Assembly (NCBI RefSeq): GCF_029581355.1 | Contig: NZ_CP120849.1 | Span: forward strand, 404,501 to 468,500 | Direction: 5' to 3' | Source: Parabacteroides chongii | GTDB lineage: Bacteria > Bacteroidota > Bacteroidia > Bacteroidales > Tannerellaceae | DNA: 64,000 nucleotides | Shown: in pieces, positions 45,917 through 56,300 of the stretch | Numbering within the stretch: position 1 is the stretch's first letter | Layout of the letters: every line of letters begins with the position of its first letter | Translations under genes and position numbers: made by a program | The notes under the pieces: generated by a model | Database searches by the model: none | Told to the model about the DNA's origin: nothing | Seen by the model: only the letters and a program-made list of their open reading frames with translations

Positions 45917-46648
45917 TCATTTTTCTATCGGAGCCGTTCCGGCTTCATCAGCCACACGATCTCCAACCGCTTCATCCAGAAAAGCATCGATATCTTCCGG
46001 ATTCATGCATTTATCCAATGTAATATCTCCGATCCGGGTACGCTCCAATCCGATCAGATGGGCTCCCGAATGCAGAGCAACGCCGATATCACGCGCCAAA
46101 GCACGGATATAAGTACCCTTACTGCATACCACACGGATTTTAATGACCGGCAGGCTGCATTCCAACAGTTCCATCTCGTCGATCACCAGCGTCTTTGACT
46201 TCAACTCCACTTCTTCACCTTTACGTGCCAGTTCATAGGCACGCTTCCCATCCACTTTGCAGGCCGAAAAAACAGGAGGGATCTGCTGGATCGTCCCTAC
46301 AAACGAATTCAGCACATCCTCTACCATCTCCCGGGTAATATGTTCCGTCGGATATACGGCATCTATCTCTTTCTCTAGATCAAACGAAGGTGTCGTTTCC
46401 CCGAGTTTCAGGGTTGCCACATATTCTTTGGTCTGGTACTGAAATTCATCGATCCGCTTGGTTGCCCTCCCGGTACAAACGATCATGACCCCGGTAGCCA
46501 GCGGATCCAGCGTTCCCGCATGTCCGACTTTTATCTTTTTTACTTTCAGCTTCCGCGATAATTTATAACGGAACTTGTTCACCAGATCGAACGAAGTCCA
46601 CGTCAGCGGCTTGTTAAAATATAAAACCTCTCCTGCTATAAAATCCAT
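45917..46648 (-). CDS. truB: tRNA pseudouridine(55) synthase TruB
   Basis: Makes pseudouridine at position 55 of tRNA. The catalytic Asp lies in GHAGTLDPLATGV (about 42-54), with the KPLTWTSFD N-terminal motif and the GTYIRALARDIG segment. 243 aa; the C-terminal PUA-like part is short, as in many Bacteroidota. It lies 6 bp after uppP. Confidence 0.96.
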   Translation of the reverse strand: MDFIAGEVLYFNKPLTWTSFDLVNKFRYKLSRKLKVKKIKVGHAGTLDPLATGVMIVCTGRATKRIDEFQYQTKEYVATLKLGETTPSFDLEKEIDAVYPTEHITREMVEDVLNSFVGTIQQIPPVFSACKVDGKRAYELARKGEEVELKSKTLVIDEMELLECSLPVIKIRVVCSKGTYIRALARDIGVALHSGAHLIGLERTRIGDITLDKCMNPEDIDAFLDEAVGDRVADEAGTAPIEK

Positions 46649-46654
46649 TCTATA

Positions 46655-47455
46655 TTACTTCATCAATGTACATGCAATAGTGATCAGCCCGACTATCGCA
46701 CAATAAATAGCAAAGTAGATCAGCTTTCCTTTTTTCACGATATTGATCATCCACTTACAAGCCAGACAACCGGAAAGGAAAGCAGCTACAAAACCGACAA
46801 CCAGCGAAAGCGTCGGAATATCTCCGGCAATATCTTCGCCCTTTACCAGCTTCAACACATCCAGCAGGGCTTCACCCAAAATCGGGGGAATAACCATCAG
46901 GAAAGAGAATTGAGCCAGTTTAGCTTTATTATTACCCAACAGCAAACCTGTAGCGATCGTTGTTCCGGAACGTGAAAGTCCGGGCAGAACGGCACAAGCC
47001 TGAGCCAAACCGATAATAAAAGCGTCTTTCATCGAAAGATTTTCTTTCTGCCGGGGTTTTGCATAATAGGAGAAAGACAGTAATGCCGCCGTTACCAGCA
47101 ACATGCAACCGACTATCAGCAAACCCGAACCGAAGATCGCTTCGACTGTATCTTTGAAAAATACTCCGACAATACCGATCGGTATCATAGAAATCAGGAT
47201 ATTGATCACATAGCGTGTTTCACTGTTCATCTGAAACTTGAACAATCCGCGGAATATCCATTCGATCTCTTTCCAGAGTATAACTAATGTACTAAATACC
47301 GTAGCCACGTGGACTACGATTGTAAAAGCCAGATTCTCTTCTCCTTCAATTCCGAACAGCGCCGATCCGATTGCCAGATGTCCGCTGCTGCTTACAGGAA
47401 GATACTCTGTCAGTCCCTGTACGATCCCCAGCACCAAGGCTTCAAACCAACTCAT
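46655..47455 (-). CDS. uppP: Undecaprenyl-diphosphatase
   Basis: Recycles the C55 lipid carrier for cell-wall and polysaccharide synthesis. The two BacA/UppP motifs are present: [16 protein letters not shown] (about 14-29) and [13 protein letters not shown] (about 158-170). 266 aa, eight hydrophobic segments. Its start overlaps the DUF3098 stop by 4 bp. Confidence 0.96.
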   Translation of the reverse strand: MSWFEALVLGIVQGLTEYLPVSSSGHLAIGSALFGIEGEENLAFTIVVHVATVFSTLVILWKEIEWIFRGLFKFQMNSETRYVINILISMIPIGIVGVFFKDTVEAIFGSGLLIVGCMLLVTAALLSFSYYAKPRQKENLSMKDAFIIGLAQACAVLPGLSRSGTTIATGLLLGNNKAKLAQFSFLMVIPPILGEALLDVLKLVKGEDIAGDIPTLSLVVGFVAAFLSGCLACKWMINIVKKGKLIYFAIYCAIVGLITIACTLMK

Positions 47456-47694
47456 TCTACCGCCTCTTTATTTTTGCTGTTTTTCAGGATTCCTACAATC
47501 ATCAGGCCGAAACCGATCATCGTTACTACCGGAGCAACTACAATACGGCGCGTACTGAATATTTCCGGGTTAAAACTGGTTGTATCACCTGATCCACCAC
47601 CACTCATCAACATAAAACCAATAATGATCACTGCCACAGCAACTGCGATCAGAATAAAATTCTCTTTTCCGAAAGCAAAATCTCTCTTAGCCAT
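47452..47694 (-). CDS. DUF3098 small membrane protein
   Basis: 80 aa with two transmembrane helices (about 14-30, [19 protein letters not shown]; about 50-68, [19 protein letters not shown]). Matches DUF3098, found between ftsX and uppP across Bacteroidota; function unknown. Overlaps uppP by 4 bp and follows ftsX by 12 bp. Confidence 0.88.
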   Translation of the reverse strand: MAKRDFAFGKENFILIAVAVAVIIIGFMLMSGGGSGDTTSFNPEIFSTRRIVVAPVVTMIGFGLMIVGILKNSKNKEAVE

Positions 47695-47706
47695 CTTTTC
47701 TGTTTA

Positions 47707-48585
47707 TTATATATAATACAACTTATCAACACCCATACGGAGGTACTTGTTTACAGCCAACACGGTAGCCGTCACCGACAACAGGATTCCGAGCAAGAAC
47801 ACTGCTCCAAAAACCACCAGCAAAGCCTTCACATCCAAAAGCTGAATAAAACCGTCCAATTCGTGCTGTAAATAATATAACGAACCGGTCAGCATGAATA
47901 TTGCCAGGATGGATGCAAAAATACCGCTAACGACATTATAGCGGACAAAAGGACGCCTGATAAAACCGGAAGTAGCCCCGACCAGTTTCATCGTATGGAT
48001 CAAAAAACGTTTGGAATAGATCAGCAAACGGATCGTATTACTGATCAGGACAAACGATATAGCCATCAGCATAACTGCCAGCGTAAGCAGGATAATGCCC
48101 AGGCGTTTCATATTATCGTTCACCATCTGCATCATATCCTTACGATAGAACAGGTCAGAAACGGATGTATATGTTTTAATTTTCTTTTCAATATGCTGCA
48201 GGCTGTCCGGATTGGCATATTCGGAATGCAACTTTACTTCTATAGAAGCTTGCAGAGGGTTAAAGCCCAGGAAAGTTTCGGGATTTTCTCCCAGTTCTTC
48301 TTCCAGTTCTTTCGCAGCCTGTTCTTTCGAAATGTATTCTGTGGATTTAATAAAAGGAAGTGCGTCCAGGCTTTTCTGCATCTTCTTGATGTCGGCCTCC
48401 TTCTGGTTATCTTTCAAAACAATGGAAAAGGATATATTTTCCTTCACATAAACCGATAACTGATTCCCCAGCAGTCCCATCAACAGAATCAACCCGAGTA
48501 AAAACAATACCAGGGCTATACTTATAATAGATGTAAGACGAGAATTAAAGAAAGAAACCGAGTTTACCTTATTATTTTCAGCCAT
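47707..48585 (-). CDS. ftsX: Cell division protein FtsX
   Basis: Permease-like partner of FtsE that activates septal peptidoglycan hydrolases. 292 aa with an N-terminal helix (about 15-38), a periplasmic domain (about 40-155) and three C-terminal helices; the region VNDNMKRLGIILLTLAVMLM begins the second helix. First gene of the cluster running to the 63-aa gene. FtsE is not next to it. Confidence 0.93.
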   Translation of the reverse strand: MAENNKVNSVSFFNSRLTSIISIALVLFLLGLILLMGLLGNQLSVYVKENISFSIVLKDNQKEADIKKMQKSLDALPFIKSTEYISKEQAAKELEEELGENPETFLGFNPLQASIEVKLHSEYANPDSLQHIEKKIKTYTSVSDLFYRKDMMQMVNDNMKRLGIILLTLAVMLMAISFVLISNTIRLLIYSKRFLIHTMKLVGATSGFIRRPFVRYNVVSGIFASILAIFMLTGSLYYLQHELDGFIQLLDVKALLVVFGAVFLLGILLSVTATVLAVNKYLRMGVDKLYYI

Positions 48586-48610
48586 CAGACGTAACCTTAT
48601 TATTATTCAA

Positions 48611-48653
48611 TAAATTGGGGAGATACGCACAGAGCGCATACCTCCCAATTTTT
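48611..48653. terminator. Strong hairpin between miaB and ftsX
   Basis: AAATTGGGGAGATACGC pairs with GCGCATACCTCCCAATTT (48612-48628 and 48634-48651, small bulge). It probably ends miaB transcription; the T-run is short. Confidence 0.65.
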
Positions 48654-48734
48654 CTGCAAAAGAACGAATAAATTGTGAGACAGACAGCGGATTACGATTA
48701 TTTAACCATTTATAAACCTGCCTGTTCACACAGA

Positions 48735-50105
48735 TCATTCTACCGGTTCACCAAATAAGGTGGCTGAAGAAGCCCGGGTGATCCGTACCTTCACAAACTG
48801 TCCGACTTTATAATTTTTCTTATCGAAAATAACCACTTTGTTCTGGCTGGTACGGCCAAACAACTGTTCACGTGAACGTTTGGAGAACCCTTCGATCAGG
48901 ACTTCGAACTCCTTGCCAATATCGCGCAGGTTGCTTTCTTCGGATAACTGATTCTGCAGGTCGATCATTCCCTGCAAACGGCGTACTTTCTCTTCTTCCG
49001 ATACGGTATCCGGAAGATGCTTGGCTGCATATGTTCCCGGTCGTTCCGAATATTTGAACAGGAAAGCCGCATCATACCTCACTTCACGCATCAGTGAAAG
49101 TGTCTCCTGGTAATCCTCTTCCGTTTCCGAATGGAAGCCGCAGAACAAGTCCGTGGCAATAGACGCTTCGGGGACGATGCGGCGGATGGCTGCGATACGG
49201 TCCAGATACCATTCGCGGGTATATTTCCGGTTCATCACCTTCAGTATCTTCGAACTTCCCGACTGGGCAGGCAGATGTATGTACTTACATATATTATTAT
49301 GGGCGGCAATCACACGAAGCGTATCGTCACTCATGTCTTTCGGATGAGATGTCACAAAACGGATACGCATATTGGGAGCCTCCAAAGCCACGCGTTCCAG
49401 CAACATCGGGAAAGTAACAGTTTCATCCTCTTTTTCAAAAGCATAGGAATTTACATTCTGTCCCAGCAGGGTCACTTCCTTAAAACCCTTGTCACGCATA
49501 TCGCGTATCTCATTCAGGATACTCTCCACATCGCGGCTACGCTCACGACCACGGGTATAGGGTACAATACAATAAGTACAGAAATTATTGCATCCGCGCA
49601 TGATCGACACAAAACCGGATATATGCACGCCTCCCAATTTCAGCGGCATGACATCTTTATAGGTCTCCTGCGTAGACAGTTCCACATTGATTGCTTTTTC
49701 ACCATGCTCCACTGCTCCTATCAGATTCGGCAGATCCATATAAGAATCCGGTCCGACAACCAGGTCTGCATGATGCACATGGATCAATTCTTCCTTCACC
49801 CGTTCGGCCATACACCCCAGTACACCGATAATCAGCGACTTCTTTTTACGTTTAAGCGACTGGAAATACTGTAGTCTTCCGTAAATTTTCTGTTCGGCAT
49901 TATCACGCACAGAGCAGGTATTCACGAAAACAGCATCCGCTTCTTCAATTTTGTCAGTCAGGGCATATCCGTCCATTTTCATTATGGAAGCGACTACCTC
50001 ACTGTCCGCCACATTCATCTGGCACCCGTAGGTCTCGATGAACAATTTTTTCTCCTCAAATCCGGCTGCAGATTTTAAGTCTGCGCCATTTTCCTGATTC
50101 GTCAT
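48735..50105 (-). CDS. miaB: tRNA-2-methylthio-N6-isopentenyladenosine(37) synthase MiaB
   Basis: Radical-SAM methylthiotransferase. The N-terminal UPF0004 domain holds the three Cys of the auxiliary cluster (GCQMNVADSE, NTCSVRDNAE, GCMAERV), the radical-SAM cluster motif is CNNFCTYC (about 170-177), and a C-terminal TRAM domain closes it (about 385-456). I chose ATG 50105 (MTNQENGADLKS); the longer in-frame start at 50177 adds an unlikely 24 residues. 456 aa. Confidence 0.96.
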   Translation of the reverse strand: MTNQENGADLKSAAGFEEKKLFIETYGCQMNVADSEVVASIMKMDGYALTDKIEEADAVFVNTCSVRDNAEQKIYGRLQYFQSLKRKKKSLIIGVLGCMAERVKEELIHVHHADLVVGPDSYMDLPNLIGAVEHGEKAINVELSTQETYKDVMPLKLGGVHISGFVSIMRGCNNFCTYCIVPYTRGRERSRDVESILNEIRDMRDKGFKEVTLLGQNVNSYAFEKEDETVTFPMLLERVALEAPNMRIRFVTSHPKDMSDDTLRVIAAHNNICKYIHLPAQSGSSKILKVMNRKYTREWYLDRIAAIRRIVPEASIATDLFCGFHSETEEDYQETLSLMREVRYDAAFLFKYSERPGTYAAKHLPDTVSEEEKVRRLQGMIDLQNQLSEESNLRDIGKEFEVLIEGFSKRSREQLFGRTSQNKVVIFDKKNYKVGQFVKVRITRASSATLFGEPVE

Positions 50106-50163
50106 TTCGTCCTTGTTAATAAAATTTAAAATCTTACATTCTATAAAAATAAACCTCCAAAGG

Positions 50164-50195
50164 TTTGCACAGTTCAAATCCGAGAGCTATATTTG
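50164..50195 (+). promoter_or_regulatory. Consensus promoter upstream of the 137-aa gene
   Basis: TTTG (50164-50167), exactly 20 bp, TATATTTG (50188-50195): a perfect Bacteroidota promoter on the plus strand. The leader to 50358 is about 155 nt and contains a hairpin (50244-50273). Confidence 0.85.
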
Positions 50196-50243
50196 CATAC
50201 GAAAAACGTAAATTTTTTCATAGTTAAGGTTTTGGTTAAATCG

Positions 50244-50273
50244 AATAAGGGTGGCTGTGAAGTTACCCTTATT
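50244..50273 (+). promoter_or_regulatory. Leader hairpin
   Basis: AATAAGGGT / ACCCTTATT perfect 9-bp stem in the leader of the 137-aa gene, 12-nt loop. It could be an attenuator or stability element; the T-content after it is modest. Confidence 0.4.
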
Positions 50274-50357
50274 TACTTTTATACCGTTTCTATTACTCTT
50301 CTCTTTCACTATTCAATTATTATTCCTACATTTGGACTGCAAAAATAATCAAAAGTT

Positions 50358-50771
50358 ATGGATAACTTAGGCGATTGGATCTATATTGTTTTCCTGATAG
50401 TTGCAGCAGTGAGCGGTTTATTCAGTTCCAAGAACAAGAAAAAACGCCCGACTCAGGTGCTGGGCCAACCTGAATACGAGCCTGCTAAAGAGGAGCATGC
50501 TCCCTCTGGCAAAGGCTTTTGGGAAATACTGGAAGAGGTAACCACTCCTCCTGAAAAGAAAGAAAAAAAGATAAAGAAAAAAGAGATACGGCAACCGAAT
50601 CCTTTCCTGGCTGCCGAACAGGAAATCCACAAATCCAAAGTCAGTTCATCCCCGATCACGAATTTTCCGACCGAAGAGGAACATGCCCTTTTAGAAGATA
50701 TTGAGTTCAATAATACTGAAGAGTTAAGAAAAGCTGTTATTTACTCAGAAATACTTAACCGTAAGTATTGA
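50358..50771 (+). CDS. Membrane-anchored hypothetical protein
   Basis: 137 aa. One N-terminal transmembrane helix (DWIYIVFLIVAAVSGLF, about 6-22) and a charged cytoplasmic tail rich in Lys/Glu/Pro (PPEKKEKKIKKKEI). The C-terminus is conserved-looking (EFNNTEELRKAVIYSEILNR). Not assigned to a domain. It has its own promoter, and a second promoter lies between it and the CoA-transferase gene. Confidence 0.8.
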   Translation: MDNLGDWIYIVFLIVAAVSGLFSSKNKKKRPTQVLGQPEYEPAKEEHAPSGKGFWEILEEVTTPPEKKEKKIKKKEIRQPNPFLAAEQEIHKSKVSSSPITNFPTEEEHALLEDIEFNNTEELRKAVIYSEILNRKY

Positions 50772-50796
50772 TCTATATTCTTTTTTAATACCTTTG
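50768..50796 (+). promoter_or_regulatory. Promoter of the CoA-transferase gene
   Basis: TTG (50768-50770), 18-bp spacer, TACCTTTG (50789-50796), followed by a 52-bp leader. Overlaps the end of the 137-aa gene. Confidence 0.7.
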
Positions 50797-50847
50797 CAGC
50801 CGTTTAGCTGACTAACAAGTATTTATCTAATATAAAAAAATAATATC

Positions 50848-52344
50848 ATGGCTTTAAAATTCATCACAGCTGAAGAAGCTGCTTCGTTCGTACATCACGA
50901 CAATAACGTAGGATTCAGTGGTTTCACCCCTGCCGGATGTCCGAAAGTTGTTCCGGGAGCCATTGCCAAAAAAGCGATGGAAGAACACGAAAAAGGTAAT
51001 CCTTTCCAGATCGGTATGTTTACCGGCGCTTCTACAGGCGATAAACTGGACGGCGAACTGGCACGTGCAAATGCAATCAAATTCCGTACTCCATATCAGT
51101 CAAATAAAGACCTCCGCGCACTGTTGAATTCACACGGAGCGCAGTATTTCGATATGCACCTTTCTGAACTGGCACAGGACCTGCGTTACGGTTTCCTTGG
51201 AAAAATCGATGTAGCGATCGTCGAAGCTGCCGATGTAACGGAAGACGGTGAAATCGTTCCTACCAGCGGTGTCGGTATCCTGCCGACTATCTGCCGGATG
51301 GCTGACCGTATCATTATCGAATTGAACAGCCGCCACCCGAAAGAGATTCGCGGCATGCATGATATTTATGAACCGGCAGATCCTCCTTATCGTCGTGAAA
51401 TTCCTATTTATACTCCGTCAGACCGTATCGGGACTCCTTACGTAAAGGTTGATCCTGCCAAGATCGTCGGTATCGTTAAAACAGAAGAACCGAACGAAGG
51501 CGGTAAGTTCTCTCCGCTGGATGACGTTACAATGGCTATCGGTAAGAATGTTGCCGACTTCCTGGTGAGCGAAATCAAAGCCGGTCGTCTGCCGAAAGAA
51601 TTCGTTCCTCTGCAGAGCGGTGTAGGCAACGTAGCCAATGCTGTTTTAGGCTGTATGGGAGCCAACGAAGAAATTCCGGCATTCAATGTATATACTGAGG
51701 TTATCCAGGATGCTGTTATCAGCCTGATGAAAGAAGGCCGCGTTAAATTTGCCAGCGGTTGCTCTTTGTCTGTAAGTAATGAAGTGATCCGTGAAATTTA
51801 TGCAAACCTCGATTTCTTCAAAGACAAGATTCTTCTTCGTCCGCAGGAAATTTCCAACAACCCGGAAGTTGCCCGCCGCTTAGGTCTGATCGCTATCAAC
51901 ACAGCGCTGGAAGCTGATATCTTCGGTAATATCAACTCTACTCACGTGTCAGGAACAAGAATGATGAATGGTATCGGTGGTTCAGGAGACTTTACCCGTT
52001 CAGCTATGCTGTCTATCTTTACAACACCTTCTACTGCAAAAGAAGGCAAGATCAGTGCTTTCGTTCCAATGGTATCCCACCTGGATCACAGCGAACACTC
52101 CGTGAAGATCATCATCACAGAATACGGTGTAGCCGACCTGCGTGGCAAATCTCCGATCGAACGTGCCAACTGCATTATCGACAATTGCGTGCATCCGGAT
52201 TACAAGCCGTTATTGAGAGAATATCTGGCAATGGGTGTGAAAGGTCATACTCCGCAGAACCTGAAATGTTGCTTCGCTTTCCACGAAGAACTGGCAGCAA
52301 GCGGCGACATGCACAATGTAGACTGGAGCAAGTACAACAAGTAA
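50848..52344 (+). CDS. Acetyl-CoA hydrolase/transferase family protein, probable succinate-type CoA-transferase
   Basis: 498 aa. Residues include GNVANAVLGCMGA, the catalytic-type Glu in FNVYTEVIQDAV (about 288) and the C-terminal GIGGSGDFTRSA motif with HVDHSEH-like HLDHSEHSVKI. Members move CoA between acetate, succinate and propionate; in Bacteroidota fermentation this links succinate/propionate production to ATP yield. The exact acyl partners cannot be read from sequence. Single gene with its own promoter and terminator. Confidence 0.92.
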   Translation: MALKFITAEEAASFVHHDNNVGFSGFTPAGCPKVVPGAIAKKAMEEHEKGNPFQIGMFTGASTGDKLDGELARANAIKFRTPYQSNKDLRALLNSHGAQYFDMHLSELAQDLRYGFLGKIDVAIVEAADVTEDGEIVPTSGVGILPTICRMADRIIIELNSRHPKEIRGMHDIYEPADPPYRREIPIYTPSDRIGTPYVKVDPAKIVGIVKTEEPNEGGKFSPLDDVTMAIGKNVADFLVSEIKAGRLPKEFVPLQSGVGNVANAVLGCMGANEEIPAFNVYTEVIQDAVISLMKEGRVKFASGCSLSVSNEVIREIYANLDFFKDKILLRPQEISNNPEVARRLGLIAINTALEADIFGNINSTHVSGTRMMNGIGGSGDFTRSAMLSIFTTPSTAKEGKISAFVPMVSHLDHSEHSVKIIITEYGVADLRGKSPIERANCIIDNCVHPDYKPLLREYLAMGVKGHTPQNLKCCFAFHEELAASGDMHNVDWSKYNK

Positions 52345-52365
52345 TTGCTACCTTATATAATATAG

Positions 52366-52401
52366 GAAATCCCGAAGTGTTTTCATTTCGGGATTTTTTT
52401 T
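52366..52401 (+). terminator. Terminator of the CoA-transferase gene
   Basis: AAATCCCGAA / TTTCGGGATT stem followed by TTTTTTTT, 20 bp after the stop. Confidence 0.93.
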
Positions 52402-52431
52402 GCCCTATTTTCAACTGCAGCCGACCTAAAT

Positions 52432-52511
52432 CTCGTTTTAAACGAACCTTTAACCCGTTTTAAACAAGAATAATTTCGTTTTAAACGAGATTATGCTTCG
52501 TTTAAAACGAG
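52432..52511. promoter_or_regulatory. Array of four palindromic sites, 21-22 bp apart
   Basis: TCGTTTTAAACGA (52433-52445), CCGTTTTAAACAA (52455-52467), TCGTTTTAAACGA (52476-52488) and TCGTTTAAAACGA (52498-52510). Starts are spaced 22, 21 and 22 bp, i.e. two helical turns, so all four face the same side of the DNA. This looks like an operator array for a dimeric regulator. Confidence 0.75.
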
Positions 52512-53144
52512 TTTTCATTAGCAAATTTAGCCATTGTATATTCAAAGTAAAAAGATGATATACCGATTTTATACCGTAACAAAATCGTATGTATTAAAAA
52601 TAATAACAGAGAGTTGTATAAATTTGTCAACGCAAATAATTCACTAACAGGCAATAACAATTCAACCCTTTTAAACCACAAGTCAGGATTTTCATCAGCT
52701 ACAGACGCTTACAGACAAATAATTTATCTACTGTCAATCTCCCGCCTCTACGAAAACGCTTGTATCCGATGTTTTTGTTGATGTGAAGTCATTAATAATA
52801 AAAGATAAAGAAGAGCATACACAAAAACATTGACAAAGTCTTTGAAGAACTCTGTATGTTTACAATCGTACTAACAGTTATTTTTAAGTAATATTCAGCT
52901 TATATCGACTAAATCCTGAGTTTAATATGAACTGAATCATTATTTGCTCAAACTAGTAAGGATTTAAGGTTATAACTGCTATTTTTTCCATAGTCATTTT
53001 TGAATTCACTATGAAAAGCTGTGCAATTTAAACAAATATATCATAATTACAATTTATTTTTATGCAAAAAGAAATATTATCATGAAAAAAAATCGTCATA
53101 CCGGCTAATAGCTCTTTTTTCGATATAGATATTTTTATTGTACA

Positions 53145-53255
53145 ATGAGAAAAACAAATTGTAAAAAGTCAAATTGTAAACCGCACTATCGCCAGGCGAT
53201 GGTAGATATTCCTCCCTATGATGTCTTACTGATCAAAAACGAACATTTTGGGTAA
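53145..53255 (+). CDS. Possible 36-aa small protein
   Basis: MRKTNCKKSNCKPHYRQAMV, then DIPPYDVLLIKNEHFG and a stop. Two Cys-containing repeats (TNCKK, SNCKP) in a basic N-terminus. It ends 97 bp before the SusC-like gene. No homology is recognised; it could be chance or a gene fragment. Confidence 0.3.
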   Translation: MRKTNCKKSNCKPHYRQAMVDIPPYDVLLIKNEHFG

Positions 53256-53351
53256 CATTTTGCTCATCTCGTCAATTGGTATTATAACATTAATTTATAG
53301 ACATAGTTCTTCAAAGACTCTGGCAAAATATATTTTTATTAACCTAATAAG

Positions 53352-56300
53352 ATGTCTATGATGAAAAAGTTAACTTTAGCAATGCTATTCCTATTTATAG
53401 GAATCAGTATGGTGATTGCTCAGACGAGGCAAGTAACAGGTACCATTATTTCCGCAGAAGACAATGAACCCATTATTGGTGCTTCTGTAATAGTGAAAGG
53501 TACAACTATCGGCACAGTATCGGATCATAACGGTGCCTTTTCATTGGAAGTTCCCAACACCACAAAGACTCTGATGTTTTCTTATGTTGGAATGGTTGGA
53601 AAAGAAGTTCCGGTTCAAAACATTATGCATGTCGTGTTAAACACAGCTTCAACCGAGTTGGATGAAGTTATGATCGTTGCTTACGGAACAGCCAAAAAAT
53701 CTTCATTTACAGGTTCCGCTGCAAATATCAAAACTGAAAAACTGGAAAATCTTCAGGCTGCTTCATTGACAAAAGCTTTAGAAGGTGCAGCTCCGGGTAT
53801 TCAGGTAACAGGAAGTACCGGTATGCCGGGAGATAATGCAAAAATCCAAATCCGCGGTGTTGGCTCAGTAAATGCATCGAACGATCCGTTATATGTTGTA
53901 GACGGTGCACCGTTCGACGGTGATATCAGCACGATCAATACAGAAGATATTTCCAGTATCACAGTATTGAAAGATGCCACTTCAGCAGCTTTGTATGGAG
54001 CCCGCGGCGCAAATGGCGTAGTTATGATCACGACCAAGAAAGGAACCTCCGGAAAGGTTCAATTGAATGCAAAAGTAAATTTGGGTGTCGTTTCACGTGC
54101 AATTCCGGAATACAACCGTGTAAGCACAGGAGAATACTATGAATTAATGTGGGAAGGCTGGCGTAATGCATTGGTAAACAACAATGGATATACACCCGAA
54201 CAAGCTGCTGCAACGGCTAGCGGAGGCGATAAAAATGGTATCGTTGGTAAATTAGGAGGATATAATAGCTATAACGTAGCAAACGACCAGTTGATCGGAG
54301 CAGATGGAAAGTTGAACCCCAATGCCCGTCTGTTATATAATGACGACTGGAATAAAGAGTTATCACGTACAGCTTTACGTCAAGAATATAATGTCTCCGT
54401 AAATGGAGGTGGACAGAACTCTACATTTTTTGCTTCTGCGTCCTATACAAATGAAGAAGGAATGGTCAAATGGTCTGATTTTGAACGCTTCACCGGACGC
54501 GTCGGATTAACGAGCCAAATCAATTCATGGCTGAAAGTCGATGCAGGTTTATCCGGTGCGACTTCCAAGCAAAACGGCTTCCTGGCAGAAGGTTCTTACA
54601 CAACCAATCCGTTCTACTATGGACGCATGATGGCCCCGATCTATCCGATCTATCAATATGACGGCAATGGACAAATCGTCAGAAATGCGAACGGTGATAT
54701 TATGTATGATATGGGTGGAGGTAATTCTCCTTATGCCTGGGCCGGCCATACACGCCAATATGCGCCCAATTCAAACCTGATGGTTACCTTACCGCTCGAT
54801 GACCGCTCTACGGAACGTAACATGATTTCCGCTCGTGTATCTGCTGAAATTAAATTCCTGAAAGATTTCACCTTGAAAATTTCCGGTAATACAGATATCA
54901 GCAATGACTACAAAACGACTTACCAGAATAATATGTATGGTGATGCTGAAGGCGTATCCGGACGTTCTACCAAGAACTATATCAAAAAGAATTCATATAC
55001 ATTCAACCAGATCCTGACCTGGAACAAATCATTCGGAGACCATAATTTGGCATTGCTGGGAGGACATGAAAACTACATGTATACATACCGTTATCTGGAA
55101 GCTACCCGTACAGGTTTTACTGTTCCGACAACAGAAATCGTTGCCGGCTCCGTAGCGGAAGGTTCTACTTCCTACACGAACGAATACAGTTTGGAAGGTT
55201 ATCTGTTCCAGGCAAATTATGATTATGCCAATAAGTACTATTTGTCCGGTTCATTCCGTTACGACGGAACCTCCCGTTTTTACAAAGATGCCCGTTGGGG
55301 TACATTCTGGTCATTGGGAGCTTCCTGGCGCTTGAGTGAAGAAGATTTCATCAAAGATATCCATTGGATCGACAACCTAAAACTGAAAGCTTCTTACGGA
55401 CAGCAAGGTAACGACAATATCCTGGACGAATGGGGAGATCCGATCTATTTCGGATGGCAGAGCCTGTATTCATTTGATGATAAAAACAACGGAACACTGA
55501 ACGGTGCCGTTCATAACCAGCTTTTGAATAAGGAACTGGAATGGGAGAAGAACTCCAATTTGAATGTTGGTGCTGAGTTTGCCATGTTCGACTTCCTTCG
55601 CGGTGAAATAGACGTATTCAACCGTGTATCCAGCAACTTGTTGTTTAAAGCTCCGAGACCACAGTCTACCGGTATCGAATATATGTGGCAGAACATCGGA
55701 ACCATGCGCAATACCGGATTGGAAGTTTCACTGGGATTCGATATCTTCAAAAAGACTGATTTCCACTGGAGTCTTGACCTGAATGCCACATTCTTCAAAA
55801 ACAAGATCACAAAGATGCCGAAAGACTCTGACGGCAAAGCACAGGAGATCATTAACGGAACCAAAAAACTTTCTGAAGGACATTCTATTTATGAATTCTG
55901 GTTACGTGAATATGCAGGTGTAGACCCCGAAGATGGTAGCGCTCTATATTACAAAGATATTGAAGATGCCAACGGCAATGTAACAGGCCGTGAAACAACT
56001 AAAGACCAGAATGCAGCCAGCTATTATTATATGGGTGATGCTATACCTGACCTGTATGGAGGCTTCACAAACAGCTTTAGTTATAAAGGCTTCGATTTAT
56101 CCATTTTCTTCAGCTATCAAATCGGAGGTCAGATGTACGACTCCAATTACCTGGGCTTGATGCATCCGGGATCATTTGGTACACACTGGTCTACGGATAT
56201 TCTGGACCGCTGGCAAAAACCGGGTGACATAACAGATGTTCCCCGCTTGCAGAATAACTATACAGCCGCCAATGCAGCATCTTCACGTTGGTTGACAAAT

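Larger units (their letters stand above)
52402..53351. other. 950-bp intergenic region upstream of the SusC gene
   Basis: AT-rich. Contains the four-palindrome array (52432-52511) and a 36-codon ORF (53145-53255). No clear -33/-7 promoter close to the SusC start could be picked out; the long leader may hold regulatory RNA, but I see no defined fold. Confidence 0.6.

Noticed and set aside
52432..52511. CRISPR array
   Set aside because: The repeated units are short (13 bp), palindromic, and the 8-9 bp gaps are too short to be spacers; no cas genes.
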